Positions 30,355 through 40,990 of a stretch of 64,000 bases of DNA are shown one piece after another. Source of the DNA: an uncultured Akkermansia sp. (lineage in GTDB: Bacteria; Verrucomicrobiota; Verrucomicrobiia; Verrucomicrobiales; Akkermansiaceae); the NCBI GenBank assembly GCA_947629715.1, contig CANRET010000001.1, positions 32,633 through 96,632 on the forward strand, in the 5' to 3' direction. Both the position numbers and the translations under genes were made by a program. The notes under the pieces were generated by a model. It was not told where the DNA came from and made no database searches. It worked only from the letters and a program-made list of their open reading frames with translations. Positions within the stretch are counted from its first letter, which is position 1; the number at the start of each line of letters is the position of its first letter.

Positions 30355-30639
30355 TCAGACCAGCTCGAGCGACTCGCCCGGAGCGAGCTTCACGTAGGCC
30401 TTTTTCCAAGCGGGACTCACGCCGTGATTTTTGGTGCGCTTGCGACGCTCCTTGCCATCGTAATTGGCAGTGCGCACAGCAATCACCTTCTTGCCCAGCA
30501 GCTTCTCCACAGCTTGCCGAATCTCGATCTTGGTCGCTTTCACAGCCACCTCGAGCGTTACCTCGCCGCTCTTCTCGTGCAGCAAGGTCGCCTTTTCCGA
30601 GATGCGCGGACGCTTGATTACTTCGTGTATATCGTTCAT
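30355..30639 (-). CDS. rplW: 50S ribosomal protein L23
   Basis: IKRPRISEKATLLHEKSGEVTLEVAVKATKIEIRQAVEKL. Confidence 0.97.
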   Translation of the reverse strand: MNDIHEVIKRPRISEKATLLHEKSGEVTLEVAVKATKIEIRQAVEKLLGKKVIAVRTANYDGKERRKRTKNHGVSPAWKKAYVKLAPGESLELV

Positions 30640-30640
30640 G

Positions 30641-31252
30641 TTACTTGGTGCGGTTGGCTATGGTTTCCAGAGCAGAATCAACAAACACCACCTTGCCCGC
30701 ATGGAGCAGGTGCTCGATGTTCATCTCCGCCGCGCTCATCAGCAGCACGTCCGCCACATTGCGACCCGCGCGCTTCGTAAGTTCGTCAAACTGATCAGCC
30801 ACGATGAGCACTTTGCGTGCGTCACCGGCGATATCTTTCACCGCCGCCACAAAGCTCTTCGTCTTGCCGTCCTCAATGTTGAAACTCGGCACGCTGAGCA
30901 CCTTGCCCCCACTCAAGATGTCTCCCAGCACGCGACGCAGCGCAAGCTTGCGCACGCTCTGGTTCACTTTCTTGGAGTAATCGCGCGGCTTCGGCCCGAA
31001 CACAACGCCGCCGCCCACGAAAAGGGGGCTGCGCTTGTCGCCGTGGCGCGCGTTGCCGGTGCCCTTCTGGCGGTAGATTTTGCGGTTGTTGCCACTCACC
31101 TCGGCACGCGTCTTGGTGCAGGCGCTGCCCTGGCGACGGTTTGCTCTATAGGCCACGATGAGGTCGTGCACCGCCTGGTCGCCCTTCTCGGGACCCACGG
31201 TCACAATGTTTGCCTCATGAGCGGCTTCCAATGTCAATTCTTTTGCGGACAT
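30641..31252 (-). CDS. rplD: 50S ribosomal protein L4
   Basis: [55 protein letters not shown]. Confidence 0.98.
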   Translation of the reverse strand: MSAKELTLEAAHEANIVTVGPEKGDQAVHDLIVAYRANRRQGSACTKTRAEVSGNNRKIYRQKGTGNARHGDKRSPLFVGGGVVFGPKPRDYSKKVNQSVRKLALRRVLGDILSGGKVLSVPSFNIEDGKTKSFVAAVKDIAGDARKVLIVADQFDELTKRAGRNVADVLLMSAAEMNIEHLLHAGKVVFVDSALETIANRTK

Positions 31253-31279
31253 AGATAAGTTCTCCCGGGTTCGTCTTGC

Positions 31280-31924
31280 TTATTTGGCCGATTTCTTCTT
31301 GGCGGGGCGGATGATGACCACGCTGCCCTTAGCACCGGGAACCGGCCCGGATACCAAAATAACCTGGTCATCTTTGCGCACCTGCACCACCTTCAGGTTC
31401 TGCACGGTCTTGCGCTCATTTCCCATGCGGCCGGGCATCTTCTGCCCTTTCCAGACGCGGGAAGGAGTGGCGCAAGCGCCCACACCGCCGGTGCGACGGT
31501 GCATCATGCTGCCGTGGGTCATGGGTGAGCCGTGGAAGTTGTGTCTGCGCATCACGCCCTGGAACCCCTTGCCCTTGCTCGTGCCAATGACATCCACCCA
31601 CGCCCCCTCTGCGAAAAGCTCGCAACCGGGATGGGCAGCCCCCTCTTGCGGCAGATCGGCGGGATCCACGCGGAACTCGCGCAGCGCCTCCGCCGGCTCT
31701 ATGCCCAGCTTCTTGCAATGACCGGCGACGGGACGGCTCAGGCGACTCTCTTTCTTGGAGCCGTAAGCTACCTGCACGGCGGCGTAGCCGTCCTTCTCGG
31801 GCGTCTTAATCTGGGCGAAGACATTTCCGGTCACGTCAATCACGGTCACAGGCGTCATGGCGCCCGTTTCTTTATTGAAGACGCGGGTCATGCCCACTTT
31901 CTTTCCGATAAGTCCTAATGACAT
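31280..31924 (-). CDS. rplC: 50S ribosomal protein L3
   Basis: MSLGLIGKKVGMTRVFNKETGAMTPVTVIDV; GKGFQGVMRRHNF. Confidence 0.98.
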   Translation of the reverse strand: MSLGLIGKKVGMTRVFNKETGAMTPVTVIDVTGNVFAQIKTPEKDGYAAVQVAYGSKKESRLSRPVAGHCKKLGIEPAEALREFRVDPADLPQEGAAHPGCELFAEGAWVDVIGTSKGKGFQGVMRRHNFHGSPMTHGSMMHRRTGGVGACATPSRVWKGQKMPGRMGNERKTVQNLKVVQVRKDDQVILVSGPVPGAKGSVVIIRPAKKKSAK

Positions 31925-31945
31925 GTCAATGAATCAGGGTTAGGG

Positions 31946-32254
31946 TCAAATCTTAATTGCGATATCCACGCCTGCCGGCAGGTTGAGCTTCTTGAGCTCT
32001 TCCACCGTGCGCGAGGTGGGGTCTACGATGTCGAGCAGACGCTTGTGCGTGCGGATCTCGAACTGGTCAGCTGATTTCTTATTGACACGAACCGAGCGGT
32101 TCACAGAGAACTTCTCGATGCGAGTCGGCAAAGGAATCGGCCCGGCTACTTTCGCCCCGGTGCGCTTGGCAGTCTCCACGATCTCAGATGCGGATCGGTC
32201 GATTGCACGGCTATCGAAGGCGCGAAGTCGAATGCGGATTTTAGGACTTTGCAT
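31946..32254 (-). CDS. rpsJ: 30S ribosomal protein S10
   Basis: [41 protein letters not shown]. Confidence 0.98.
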   Translation of the reverse strand: MQSPKIRIRLRAFDSRAIDRSASEIVETAKRTGAKVAGPIPLPTRIEKFSVNRSVRVNKKSADQFEIRTHKRLLDIVDPTSRTVEELKKLNLPAGVDIAIKI

Positions 32255-32301
32255 GAACGTGCGGTTATGTTTGGGTTAATAATATGGGTTAAGGTAGAAG
32301 T

Positions 32302-34485
32302 TTACTTGGCATTGCCACCGCGCGCCTTGACGATTTGCGCAACGAGGTTAGGCGGCACTTGCTCGAAGTGCGAGGGTTCCATGGAGTAGGAGGCCAAGCC
32401 CTTGGAAAGTGTACGAATGTCGGTGGAATAGCCGAACATCTCCGCCAACGGCACGGCGGCGGTGAGTACGCATTCGCTGCCCTTGTGCTCCATGCTGTTC
32501 ACCTGAGCACGGCGACGATTGAGGTCGCCCATGATGTCGCCCTGGTTCTCCGCCGGGGTCACCACTTCCACACTCATGATGGGTTCCAGCAGAACCGGAG
32601 CGCACTTGGCAAAAGCGTTCTTCATGGCGAAGATGGCCGCCATCTTGAAGGCGTTCTCATTGGAGTCCACTTCGTGGTACGATCCATCGACCACATCCAC
32701 TTCCACGTCTTCCACCGGATAGCCCGCCACGATACCGGAGTTCATGGCCTCGTTCAATCCGGCGTACACGGCATTCATGTACTCCTTCGGGATAGCGCCG
32801 CCCACAATCTTGTTGGCGATCTTCAAGCCGCTCCCGCGCTCGCCCGGACGCATATCAATGATAACGTCGCCGTACTGACCGCGACCGCCGCTCTGCTTGA
32901 CCAGTTTGCCCTGCACGTGGTCAACGGACTTGGTGATGGTCTCACGATAGGCAATCTGCGGCTTGCCGGTGTTGGCCTCCACTTTGAACTCACGCTTCAA
33001 GCGATCCACGATAATGTCCAAATGAAGCTCGCCCATGCCGGCGATGATGGTCTGTCCGGTCTCCTCATCGGTCTTCACACGGAAGGTCGGGTCCTCAGCC
33101 GAGAGACGCTGCAGGGCATTGCTCATCTTCTCCTGGTCAGCCTTGGTCAGCGGCTCCACCGCCATGGAAATCACGGTATCCGGGAAGGTGGGCGGCTCAA
33201 GAGTGTAGTCGTAATCATCGCTCGCAAGAGTATCGCCCGTGGTCGCGTTCTTCAGACCCACAATGGCCGCGATATCCCCGGAGAACACCTCATCCACGTC
33301 CGTGTGCACATTCGCCTGAATCTGGAGCAGGCGTCCCACGCGCTCGCGCTTGCGGGTGCGCGGATTGTATACCGTATCGCCCTTGCGAATCACCCCCGTG
33401 TATACGCGGATGAACACCAACGAACCCACGAATTTATCCGCCCACAGCTTGAAGGCAAGCGCCACCGGCTTGTCGTCATCGGACGGAATAATCTCCTTTT
33501 TCTCAAAAATCTCGTAGCCGTTCTCATCCACTCCGGAGGAGATGGTGGAAGTCACCGTAGCAACCTTAGCCTCCAAAGGGCTGGGCAGATAATCCACCAC
33601 GGCATCCAGCAGAGCCTGCACTCCCTTGTTCTTGAAAGCAGAGCCGCCGGCTACCGGCACAAACTCGTTCGCAATGGTCGCACGACGAATGGCCGCTTTC
33701 AGCGTGGGCGCGTCAATGGGCTCCTCCATCAGGTAGAGTTCACCGAGTTCCTCGTCCACGTTGGCCACGCGCTCCTTCAGGTCCTCCAACGCAGCTTGGG
33801 CGGCTTCCTTCAACTCCTCGGGGATCTCCTCAACGGTGTAAGTGGAACCCAAACGGTCGGAGTCGGAGTAGATGATCGCCTTCTGGTTTACCACATCAAT
33901 CTGCCCACGCAAGCTGTCCTCCGCCCCGATGGGCATGAGAATCGGCGCAGCATTCGCTCCCAGTTTGGTGCGAATGTCGTTCAACACGTTGGCAAAATTG
34001 GCGCCCGTGCGATCCATCTTGTTCACGAAGCAGATACGCGGCACGTTGTATTTGCTCGCCTGGCGCCATACGGTCTGCGTCTGCGGCTGCACACCCGCCA
34101 CCCCGCAGAACACCACGATCGCGCCGTCCAGCACGCGCAGACTGCGCTCCACCTCAGCGGTGAAGTCCACGTGACCCGGGGTGTCGATGACGTTGAGCTG
34201 AAAGTTCTGCCCCTCGAACAACTTGTAGCAGCCCTCGGCCGCCAACTGCTTCCAGTTGGTGGTCACGGCAGCAGAAGTGATGGTGATACCGCGCTCCTGC
34301 TCCTGCTCCATCCAGTCAGTAGTAGCTGCGCCGTCATGCACCTCGCCGATCTTATGAATCATGCCGGTGTAGAAGAGGATGCGCTCCGAGAGCGTGGTCT
34401 TGCCACCGTCAATATGCGCCGCAATGCCGAAGTTGCGGTAACGCTCCAAGGGCTCTTTACGGTCAGGACTGCTTACACTTGCCAT
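32302..34485 (-). CDS. fusA: Elongation factor G
   Basis: [47 protein letters not shown]. Confidence 0.98.
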   Translation of the reverse strand: MASVSSPDRKEPLERYRNFGIAAHIDGGKTTLSERILFYTGMIHKIGEVHDGAATTDWMEQEQERGITITSAAVTTNWKQLAAEGCYKLFEGQNFQLNVIDTPGHVDFTAEVERSLRVLDGAIVVFCGVAGVQPQTQTVWRQASKYNVPRICFVNKMDRTGANFANVLNDIRTKLGANAAPILMPIGAEDSLRGQIDVVNQKAIIYSDSDRLGSTYTVEEIPEELKEAAQAALEDLKERVANVDEELGELYLMEEPIDAPTLKAAIRRATIANEFVPVAGGSAFKNKGVQALLDAVVDYLPSPLEAKVATVTSTISSGVDENGYEIFEKKEIIPSDDDKPVALAFKLWADKFVGSLVFIRVYTGVIRKGDTVYNPRTRKRERVGRLLQIQANVHTDVDEVFSGDIAAIVGLKNATTGDTLASDDYDYTLEPPTFPDTVISMAVEPLTKADQEKMSNALQRLSAEDPTFRVKTDEETGQTIIAGMGELHLDIIVDRLKREFKVEANTGKPQIAYRETITKSVDHVQGKLVKQSGGRGQYGDVIIDMRPGERGSGLKIANKIVGGAIPKEYMNAVYAGLNEAMNSGIVAGYPVEDVEVDVVDGSYHEVDSNENAFKMAAIFAMKNAFAKCAPVLLEPIMSVEVVTPAENQGDIMGDLNRRRAQVNSMEHKGSECVLTAAVPLAEMFGYSTDIRTLSKGLASYSMEPSHFEQVPPNLVAQIVKARGGNAK

Positions 34486-34552
34486 TTTCTTTTCTAAGGG
34501 TTGAGTTTTTCTGTCGGTCGTTTCTCAGGGCAAAAAAAGCTTCCGCCGGTCA

Positions 34553-35026
34553 TTACCAGCGGAAGTGTGCAAAGGCTCGGTTCGCCTGGGCCATTTTGTG
34601 GACGTCGTCGCGCTTGCGCACAGCGGCACCCTGATTGGCTGCGGCTTCTTTAATCTCGTTGGCCAAAGCCTTCGCCATGGGTACGCCCTTGCGGTTGCGC
34701 GCAAACCCGATAATCCAGCGCATCGCCAGTGCCTCGGAACGCTCCGGCGCCACTTCCAGCGGCACCTGATAGGTCGCTCCGCCCACGCGGCGACTCTTCA
34801 CTTCCACGCGCGGCTTAGCGTTCTCAATTGCCCGCGTCAGCACCTCCAGCGGACTCACCATCTCCGTGCCTTCATTAGCGATGTCAATCGCCTTGTACAC
34901 GATGCGCTCTGCCAGCGAACGCTTGCCGGAAAGCATCACCTTGCCGATAAATCGCCCCACCAGCGCGGAATCGTACCGCGAGTCGTGGCGTTCCATTTTC
35001 TTATAGACGCGTTTGCGACGTGCCAT
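34553..35026 (-). CDS. rpsG: 30S ribosomal protein S7
   Basis: MARRKRVYKKMERHDSRYDSALVGRFIGKVMLSGKRS. Confidence 0.98.
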   Translation of the reverse strand: MARRKRVYKKMERHDSRYDSALVGRFIGKVMLSGKRSLAERIVYKAIDIANEGTEMVSPLEVLTRAIENAKPRVEVKSRRVGGATYQVPLEVAPERSEALAMRWIIGFARNRKGVPMAKALANEIKEAAANQGAAVRKRDDVHKMAQANRAFAHFRW

Positions 35027-35055
35027 AGCTCAATAATTTGGTTAAAGGTTCCTAT

Positions 35056-35457
35056 TTACTTTTTCTTGGCGGGAGTCGCTGCACCTTCCTTCGGTCGCTT
35101 CGCACCGTACTTCGAGCGACCGCGGCGACGCTTCTCAACACCGAGACAATCCAAAGCTCCGCGAACAATGTGGTAACGCACACCCGGCAAGTCCTTCACA
35201 CGCCCGCCACGCACCAGCACAATGGAGTGCTCCTGCAAGTTGTGCCCTTCGCCACCGATGTAGGCGATCACTTCTTCTCCATTGGTCAATCTCACCTTAG
35301 CCACTTTACGCAAGGCGGAGTTCGGTTTCTTCGGCGTGCGGGTCATCACTTGAAGACAGACCCCACGACGCTGCGGACAGCTGTGAAGAGCACGTGATTT
35401 CGACTTCTCTTCCGGTACGGTGCGTCCCTTGCGGACGAGCTGATTGATGGTCGGCAT
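35056..35457 (-). CDS. rpsL: 30S ribosomal protein S12
   Basis: [12 protein letters not shown]...[37 protein letters not shown]. Confidence 0.98.
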   Translation of the reverse strand: MPTINQLVRKGRTVPEEKSKSRALHSCPQRRGVCLQVMTRTPKKPNSALRKVAKVRLTNGEEVIAYIGGEGHNLQEHSIVLVRGGRVKDLPGVRYHIVRGALDCLGVEKRRRGRSKYGAKRPKEGAATPAKKK

Positions 35458-35602
35458 GTTTCCTGCTTGTTGATTGTTGTTCAGGCCTTTCCGCCAATGG
35501 ACCCGTCCCCTCTTTTTCCGAGAGAAATCGCCCGTTTTTCCGGCGGCTTGCCCGATAATCCCCTCTCTTTCCGCATTTTCTATGCGCCTAAAGGGGACAC
35601 AC

Positions 35603-35630
35603 AGTTTACCATTTTCTTCCCTCTTGGCAA
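35603..35630 (-). promoter_or_regulatory. Candidate promoter of the str-S10 operon
   Basis: Minus strand TTGCCA-N16-TAAACT, ~145 nt upstream of rpsL. Confidence 0.45.
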
Positions 35631-35796
35631 GTCTTTTTTTGCCTGTCCGCTATTTTTTTTTCGTTTCCGATGGATTTTTCTCCTTCCCGCATCCCTCCAT
35701 GCGTACCCACACGATCTTCCCTCACCTGGCAACCGTCCGAGCTGCGTTGCACTTGACGCTACTCTGCGCAACACATTCAAATAACAATACGAGACT

Positions 35797-36405
35797 TCAA
35801 AATCGTCGCCACGCATGGCAGGAAAGCCATTCACTCAACTGTTTCAGCGCCATGGCTCGGTGAGAGATGGCATTCTTCCGCTCCTCAGGCAGCTCGGCTA
35901 ACGTGCAGGAAAAGCCGTCCGGAACAAAGAGGGGGTCGTAGCCAAAGCCGTTTGTCCCGCGCGGGGAAAGCGTGATGCGTCCCGGCAAAGCACCCAGAAA
36001 ATTGGCCAAAGTCTGTCCATTCTCCGCCAGGCACATGGCGCAGGCAAAGTGGGCGCGGAAAGGAGCGTGCGCAGACAACGCCCCCAGCTCGGAGAGCAAT
36101 TTGCGATTATTCGCCGCATCATCCCCATGCTCTCCGGCGTAACGAGCAGAGAGCACGCCGGGAGCTCCGGAAAGCACATCCACGCACAACCCGGAGTCAT
36201 CCGCCAGCGTCAACCCGTTCACACGGGCGGAAATTTGCTGCGCTTTGAGTGCGGCGTTCTCGGCAAAGGAGCGTCCGGTCTCCTCGACTTCCGGCAGGTC
36301 CGAAAAATCCGCAAGGGTACGAATGCGCCAGCCGGACAGAATGGCGGCAATTTCTTGCGCTTTGTGGACGTTACGAGTGGCAATGATCAATTCCGGAATC
36401 ATCAT
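35797..36405 (-). CDS. rdgB: RdgB/HAM1-family non-canonical purine NTP pyrophosphatase
   Basis: IIATRNVHKAQEIAAIL; ADDSGLCVDVLSGAPGVLSARYAGEHGDD; GTNGFGYDPLFVPDG. Confidence 0.96.
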   Translation of the reverse strand: MMIPELIIATRNVHKAQEIAAILSGWRIRTLADFSDLPEVEETGRSFAENAALKAQQISARVNGLTLADDSGLCVDVLSGAPGVLSARYAGEHGDDAANNRKLLSELGALSAHAPFRAHFACAMCLAENGQTLANFLGALPGRITLSPRGTNGFGYDPLFVPDGFSCTLAELPEERKNAISHRAMALKQLSEWLSCHAWRRF

Positions 36406-36416
36406 AAAAAATCAGG

Positions 36417-37829
36417 TCAAAACGACACGTTGTCTCGTCCTTCGTCGGGTTCGTCCAAAGTGGCGTTGCAATGCGGAAAGACGCGACGCAGGAAGGTGAG
36501 CAGCACGGCAAAGCCCAGCAGGAAAGAGAGAAAGTCCGCCGTCGTTTGCGAGAGCCACACGCCCGGCTCTCCCAGCCACTGAGGCAGAAGCCAGAGCGCA
36601 GGGATCAGGAAGAAAAGCTGGCGCGTGAGGTTGAGGAAGATGCTCATTACCGGACGTCCGATAGCCTGGAAGAAGTTACCGATGACAATCTGCGACCCCA
36701 CAAAAACGAAGCAAATGCCCATGAGACGCGTCCCGAGCGTTGCCAACTCGATGAGCCTCGCAGAGTCTGCATCCTCCGCACTCACGAAAAGGCGCACCAC
36801 CTGCTCAGCGAAAACTTCCATGCAGGCGGCGCCTGTGAAGGTGATGGCCGTAGCCCAGCAGATGGCCAGAAAAAGCACGCGCCGCACGCGGCAAAAGTTG
36901 CCAATGCCCAAGTTGTACCCGGCAATGGGCTGCATCCCCTGGGTGATGCCCAGCACCACCATCACAAAGAGAAAGAGTACGCGATTCACGACGCCGTAGG
37001 CGCCCACCCCCATCTCGCCGTCAAACTCCAGAAAGCGTCGGTTGAAAAACATCACCACCACGCAGCCCACGATATTGAGCAGACAGGGCGGCAGTCCCAC
37101 CGTACAGATGCGCCTCACCAGGCGTGCCTGCAACGCGTAGATTCCGCGACGAAAATGCAGCACGTTGCTCCCATCCGCAAAGTGTCGCAACACCCAAGCC
37201 ATTCCCACAGCCTGCGCCACCAACGTAGCCAATGCCGCACCCGTCATCCCCCAATTCCACCAGCAAATGAAGACGGGCGCCACTGCCACGTTCACGACCA
37301 TGGAGATGATGAGGCTCACCATCGCCTTGCGCGGATAACCGCTCGCACGCATCAGGTGATTCAAATTCATGAAGGAGCTGCTCACCGGAAAACCGAGCAT
37401 GATGACTAACATGAAGTCGTATGCCGGGTCAAGCGCACGTCCCTCCGCGCCGAACATCATCAGGATCTCGCGCAGCCACGGAATCGGCAGCCACCCCACC
37501 GTCACCCCCAGCAACGCACTGAGCGCCACGCAATGCCCCAGCACCCGGTGCGCACGTTCAAACTTGCCCTGGCCCAGCGTGATGGACGCCGTTGCCGCAC
37601 TGCCCAACCCCACCAGCGTGCCCACCGCCACCGTCAGGTTCATCACCGGAAACACCAGCGCCATGCCCGCTATCGCCAGCGCCCCGCACCATTGCCCCAC
37701 GTAAATGGCATCCACGATGTTGTACATCGAAGTCGCCACCATCCCCACGATGGCAGGCAACGAATAGCTGAGCAGCAGCTCCCCCATACTGCGCTTCTCC
37801 AATTCCTCCAGCTTTGCATCCTTTGCCAT
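36417..37829 (-). CDS. MATE family efflux transporter
   Basis: MGELLLSYSLPAIVGMVATSMYNIVDAIYVGQWCGALAIAGMALVFPVMNL; start 37829 preferred because the longer ORF start overlaps the promoter. Confidence 0.92.
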   Translation of the reverse strand: MAKDAKLEELEKRSMGELLLSYSLPAIVGMVATSMYNIVDAIYVGQWCGALAIAGMALVFPVMNLTVAVGTLVGLGSAATASITLGQGKFERAHRVLGHCVALSALLGVTVGWLPIPWLREILMMFGAEGRALDPAYDFMLVIMLGFPVSSSFMNLNHLMRASGYPRKAMVSLIISMVVNVAVAPVFICWWNWGMTGAALATLVAQAVGMAWVLRHFADGSNVLHFRRGIYALQARLVRRICTVGLPPCLLNIVGCVVVMFFNRRFLEFDGEMGVGAYGVVNRVLFLFVMVVLGITQGMQPIAGYNLGIGNFCRVRRVLFLAICWATAITFTGAACMEVFAEQVVRLFVSAEDADSARLIELATLGTRLMGICFVFVGSQIVIGNFFQAIGRPVMSIFLNLTRQLFFLIPALWLLPQWLGEPGVWLSQTTADFLSFLLGFAVLLTFLRRVFPHCNATLDEPDEGRDNVSF

Positions 37830-37842
37830 CGCAAACTGCGCC

Positions 37843-37871
37843 ATTCTACCCGCTCTCATGCTCTTTGTCAA
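37843..37871 (-). promoter_or_regulatory. Candidate promoter of MATE-rdgB
   Basis: Minus strand TTGACA-N17-TAGAAT, 13 nt before ATG 37829. Confidence 0.75.
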
Positions 37872-37953
37872 TGGACTGCTCTGTCGTCATTTTCACGCCC
37901 TTGCTCGCAGGGGCGCATTCTCGCAAAACGACGATCGGCAATTTCTTCGGCTC

Positions 37954-37981
37954 TTTACAAAAGAGAGCATTGTGGTATAAT
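37954..37981 (+). promoter_or_regulatory. Candidate promoter of argF-sufE
   Basis: TTTACA-N16-TATAAT, 22 nt before ATG 38004. Confidence 0.7.
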
Positions 37982-38003
37982 CTGCGCCTTTCCGAGCACG
38001 CAC

Positions 38004-38909
38004 ATGAAGAATTTACTATCCATTGAAGAGCTCAACGGCGAACAAATCAGGGAGCTGCTGGCGCTGGGACGCAAGTTGAAGGAGGAGAGGGGGCGTCACG
38101 CCGCGCAGCCATTGGCCGGACAAACTTGGGCGCTCATCTTTTCCAAATCCTCCACGCGCACGCGCGTGTCGTTCGAAGTCGGAGTCAGTGAACTCGGGGG
38201 GCGCCCGATGTTCCTCTCCGTGAGCGACACGCAATTGGGGCGAGGCGAACCGGTGAGGGACACGGCGCGCGTACTGGGGCGCATGGTGCACGGAGCCATC
38301 ATCCGCACTTACGCGCAAAGCGAAGTGCAAGAGTTTGCGGAGCATTCCGGCATTCCCACCATCAACGCGCTCACGGATCAGGAACACCCCTGCCAAATAC
38401 TCGCGGATTTGCTTACACTGGAGGAACTCTACGGCGTGAACTCATGGAAGAGTATGAAGATCGCTTTCATGGGCGACACGAACAACAACATGGCCCGTTC
38501 CTGGATGTGGGCCGCCAAGCGGCTCGGCTTTACTCTGGCGCTGGGCGGTCCGCAACACGCACTCCCGAGCGATGAACTGCTGGCTCAACTCAACTGCCCC
38601 GACGTTGTGTGCACCACCGACCCCGTGGAAGCTGTGCGCGGCGCCACCGTCATCAATACCGACACATGGATTTCCATGGGGCAGGAAAACGAAAAAGGCA
38701 GCAAAGAAAAAGCCTTCTTCCCCTACCAGGTGAACCGTGAGCTGCTTTCCCACGCCGCGCCGAAACACAGCGTGTTCCACTGTCTGCCCGCTTACAGAGG
38801 CTACGAGATCACCGACGAGGTTCTGGAGGCGCACGCCGACGCCATTTTCACCGAAGCTGAAAACCGTCTGCACGCGCAAAAAGCTGTACTCTGCACCATC
38901 GCACAATGA
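38004..38909 (+). CDS. argF: Ornithine carbamoyltransferase
   Basis: KSSTRTRVSFEVGVSELGG; HPCQILADLLTLEE; VFHCLPAYRGYEIT. Confidence 0.95.
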   Translation: MKNLLSIEELNGEQIRELLALGRKLKEERGRHAAQPLAGQTWALIFSKSSTRTRVSFEVGVSELGGRPMFLSVSDTQLGRGEPVRDTARVLGRMVHGAIIRTYAQSEVQEFAEHSGIPTINALTDQEHPCQILADLLTLEELYGVNSWKSMKIAFMGDTNNNMARSWMWAAKRLGFTLALGGPQHALPSDELLAQLNCPDVVCTTDPVEAVRGATVINTDTWISMGQENEKGSKEKAFFPYQVNRELLSHAAPKHSVFHCLPAYRGYEITDEVLEAHADAIFTEAENRLHAQKAVLCTIAQ

Positions 38910-39319
38910 TGAGCTGTTCGGAACGCATGGAAGCCTTGATGGATGACCTGTCCGTCTTTGAGGATTGGCAGGAACGCTACGAATACATTATCTCGCTGGG
39001 ACGCCATCTCCCCGCGCTGCCGGAACAATACCGTCGGCCTGAAAATCTTATCCGAGGCTGCCAAAGTCAAGTGTGGGTGGGCACGGAAGTCGTGGACGGC
39101 GCCTTCATCATCCACGCCGACAGTGATTCGCTGATTACAAAAGGACTCATCGCCATCTTCGTCCGCCTCCTCTCCGGGCTCACGCCTCAGGAGGTGGTGG
39201 CTGCCGACCTGAGCAAGCTGGATGCCTCGGGTCTCAGGGAGCACTTGGCCTCCACCCGAGCCAACGCCCTCACCACGATGGCCGATACCATACGTCGCGC
39301 CGCTGCTGAACACGTCTGA
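38906..39319 (+). CDS. SufE family protein
   Basis: FEDWQERYEYIISLGRHLPALPEQYRRPENLIRGCQSQVWVGTEV. Confidence 0.93.
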   Translation: MMSCSERMEALMDDLSVFEDWQERYEYIISLGRHLPALPEQYRRPENLIRGCQSQVWVGTEVVDGAFIIHADSDSLITKGLIAIFVRLLSGLTPQEVVAADLSKLDASGLREHLASTRANALTTMADTIRRAAAEHV

Positions 39320-39332
39320 ATCACCGTTCCGC

Positions 39333-40244
39333 ATGCCTTCCCGTCTGGACCAACTGCTGGCGGAACGTCGCGCCGCGCTTGAACCGATGACCAACGCCTA
39401 TCGCGTGCTACCGGAAGGATTGATATTTCCCGGCGTGAGTCTGGATGCGCTGGCGGGACGCTTTTTGGTATCGTTGCGGGACGCCGAACTTCCCGAAGAG
39501 CTCCGCGCCTGGTTGCTTGACCGTGATGCAGACGTATTCGTCAAGCGTCTGTCAAAAGGAGACAAATGCGCTCCTCAACCGCTGCTTCCTCCTCGGCACC
39601 CCATGCAATTTGCCGCCTTGGAAAACGGTGTGCGCTACCTGCTGGACATGCAGAGCGGATACTCGCAAGGTCTCTTCATCGACCAGCGTAACAACCGCGC
39701 GCAGCTGCGCCGTCTCTGCCGCCCGAACATGACCGTGCTGAACCTCTTTGCCTACACCGGCGCTTTCTCCGTGTGCGCTGCACTTGCCGGCGCTACTGTC
39801 ACCACGCTGGACATCGCACAACCTTGTCTGGAACGCTGCCGTGACAATATGAGAGCGAACGGCATTGACCCGGCGAAGCACTTCTTCTGCAAAGGCGACG
39901 CCCTGCATTGGCTCACCGTCTTCGCGCGGCAACGCCGCCTCTTCGATGCCATCGTGCTGGATCCTCCCACTTTCTCACGCGATGCCCGAGGACGCATCTG
40001 GCGTGCCGACCACGATTACACGGAACTCGTGCATCGCGCTGCGCTCTGCCTCGCACCAAACGGCTTTGTGCTTTGCACCACCAACTGCCGAAGTCTTAGC
40101 CCGAACGACTTTCGACAAATGGTGCGCGCCGCCTCACCCGCAACAGCTCGCTTGGAAGAAACTCCCATGCCTTTCGATTTCCTGCCGGAATCCTACCTGA
40201 AAACCCTGTGGATGCACACCGACTCACTCTCGTCCCGTACGTAA
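39333..40244 (+). CDS. Class I SAM-dependent rRNA methyltransferase (RlmI/RlmK-like)
   Basis: GLFIDQRNNRAQLRRL; VLNLFAYTGAFSVCAALAGA; DAIVLDPPTFSRD. Confidence 0.9.
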   Translation: MPSRLDQLLAERRAALEPMTNAYRVLPEGLIFPGVSLDALAGRFLVSLRDAELPEELRAWLLDRDADVFVKRLSKGDKCAPQPLLPPRHPMQFAALENGVRYLLDMQSGYSQGLFIDQRNNRAQLRRLCRPNMTVLNLFAYTGAFSVCAALAGATVTTLDIAQPCLERCRDNMRANGIDPAKHFFCKGDALHWLTVFARQRRLFDAIVLDPPTFSRDARGRIWRADHDYTELVHRAALCLAPNGFVLCTTNCRSLSPNDFRQMVRAASPATARLEETPMPFDFLPESYLKTLWMHTDSLSSRT

Positions 40245-40618
40245 TGCCTCAAAAAAAACGGTCACCCGACAGCATAGCATCTCCTCCAGTCTTCGGCATA
40301 CCCCATGCTGCCCTCTGTTCCATACGGCTCGATTGCCCATCCACAGAGCGCATAGTTATCCGTCCATGTCAGCGTCCACGCGCAGTCTCCTCGCGTCTCT
40401 GAGCAGTCATGCGCTTCCCGCGCGGCTGCCCCATCAAAAACCAGATCTTCTTGATGACTCCAAGCTCCTCGCGCTCTACAATTTTTCGCCTCTCCTTCTT
40501 CTTGCCGCAAGGCGTTCCCTTGCTGGTCAACAGTTAAATGACAATCTGCAGAAAGCAACTCTGTCCCGGAGGCAATGCGTTTTTTTTCGAAAAAATGAAA
40601 CTGAAGGTGAGATTATGC

Positions 40619-40647
40619 TTGACGTTCGACCGAACGAAGAGTAGAGT
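40619..40647 (+). promoter_or_regulatory. Candidate promoter of the spc operon
   Basis: TTGACG-N17-TAGAGT, ~60 nt upstream of rplX. Confidence 0.65.
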
Positions 40648-40705
40648 GTCTGCCCCGCGCTGCAGATGCAGCCGGGATGATCTAATAAAAACAACAACAC
40701 GTACG

Positions 40706-40930
40706 ATGAAGACCCACGTTAAGAAAGGCGATGAAGTCCAAGTCATTGCCGGCAAGAACAAGGGCAAGCGTGGCGTTGTCACCTCCGTGAATGTCACCAA
40801 ACAAACTGTGATCGTCGAAGGTGTGAGGAAGCTCAAGAAAGCGACCAAACCAAGCGAAGACGATCCGGAAGGGGGCATCAAGGAAATCGACGGCGCCATC
40901 CACATCTCGAATGTGAAGAAAGTGAGTTGA
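40706..40930 (+). CDS. rplX: 50S ribosomal protein L24
   Basis: [40 protein letters not shown]. Confidence 0.97.
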   Translation: MKTHVKKGDEVQVIAGKNKGKRGVVTSVNVTKQTVIVEGVRKLKKATKPSEDDPEGGIKEIDGAIHISNVKKVS

Positions 40931-40990
40931 CGCCCGGGAGGGAAGAGACTCCGCGCTTAAGCCAACATCAACAAGCTGACCCGCTGAATC

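Noticed and set aside
32335-34497. 720-aa plus-strand ORF
   Set aside because: Exactly antisense to the clearly recognised fusA; an artefact of GC-rich codon bias.
36471-37409. 312-aa plus-strand ORF
   Set aside because: Antisense to the MATE transporter; H/R/K-rich shadow composition.
25824-40245. Inverted 9-mer ATTACGTAC (25824-25832) / GTACGTAAT (40237-40245) near the two inferred inversion breakpoints
   Set aside because: A 9-bp match between two gaps of this size has a substantial chance probability, so it is not evidence of the recombination mechanism.
40262-40558. 98-aa minus-strand ORF between the RlmI-like gene and rplX
   Set aside because: No recognisable domain or initiation signals; could be breakpoint debris but not supportable as a gene.
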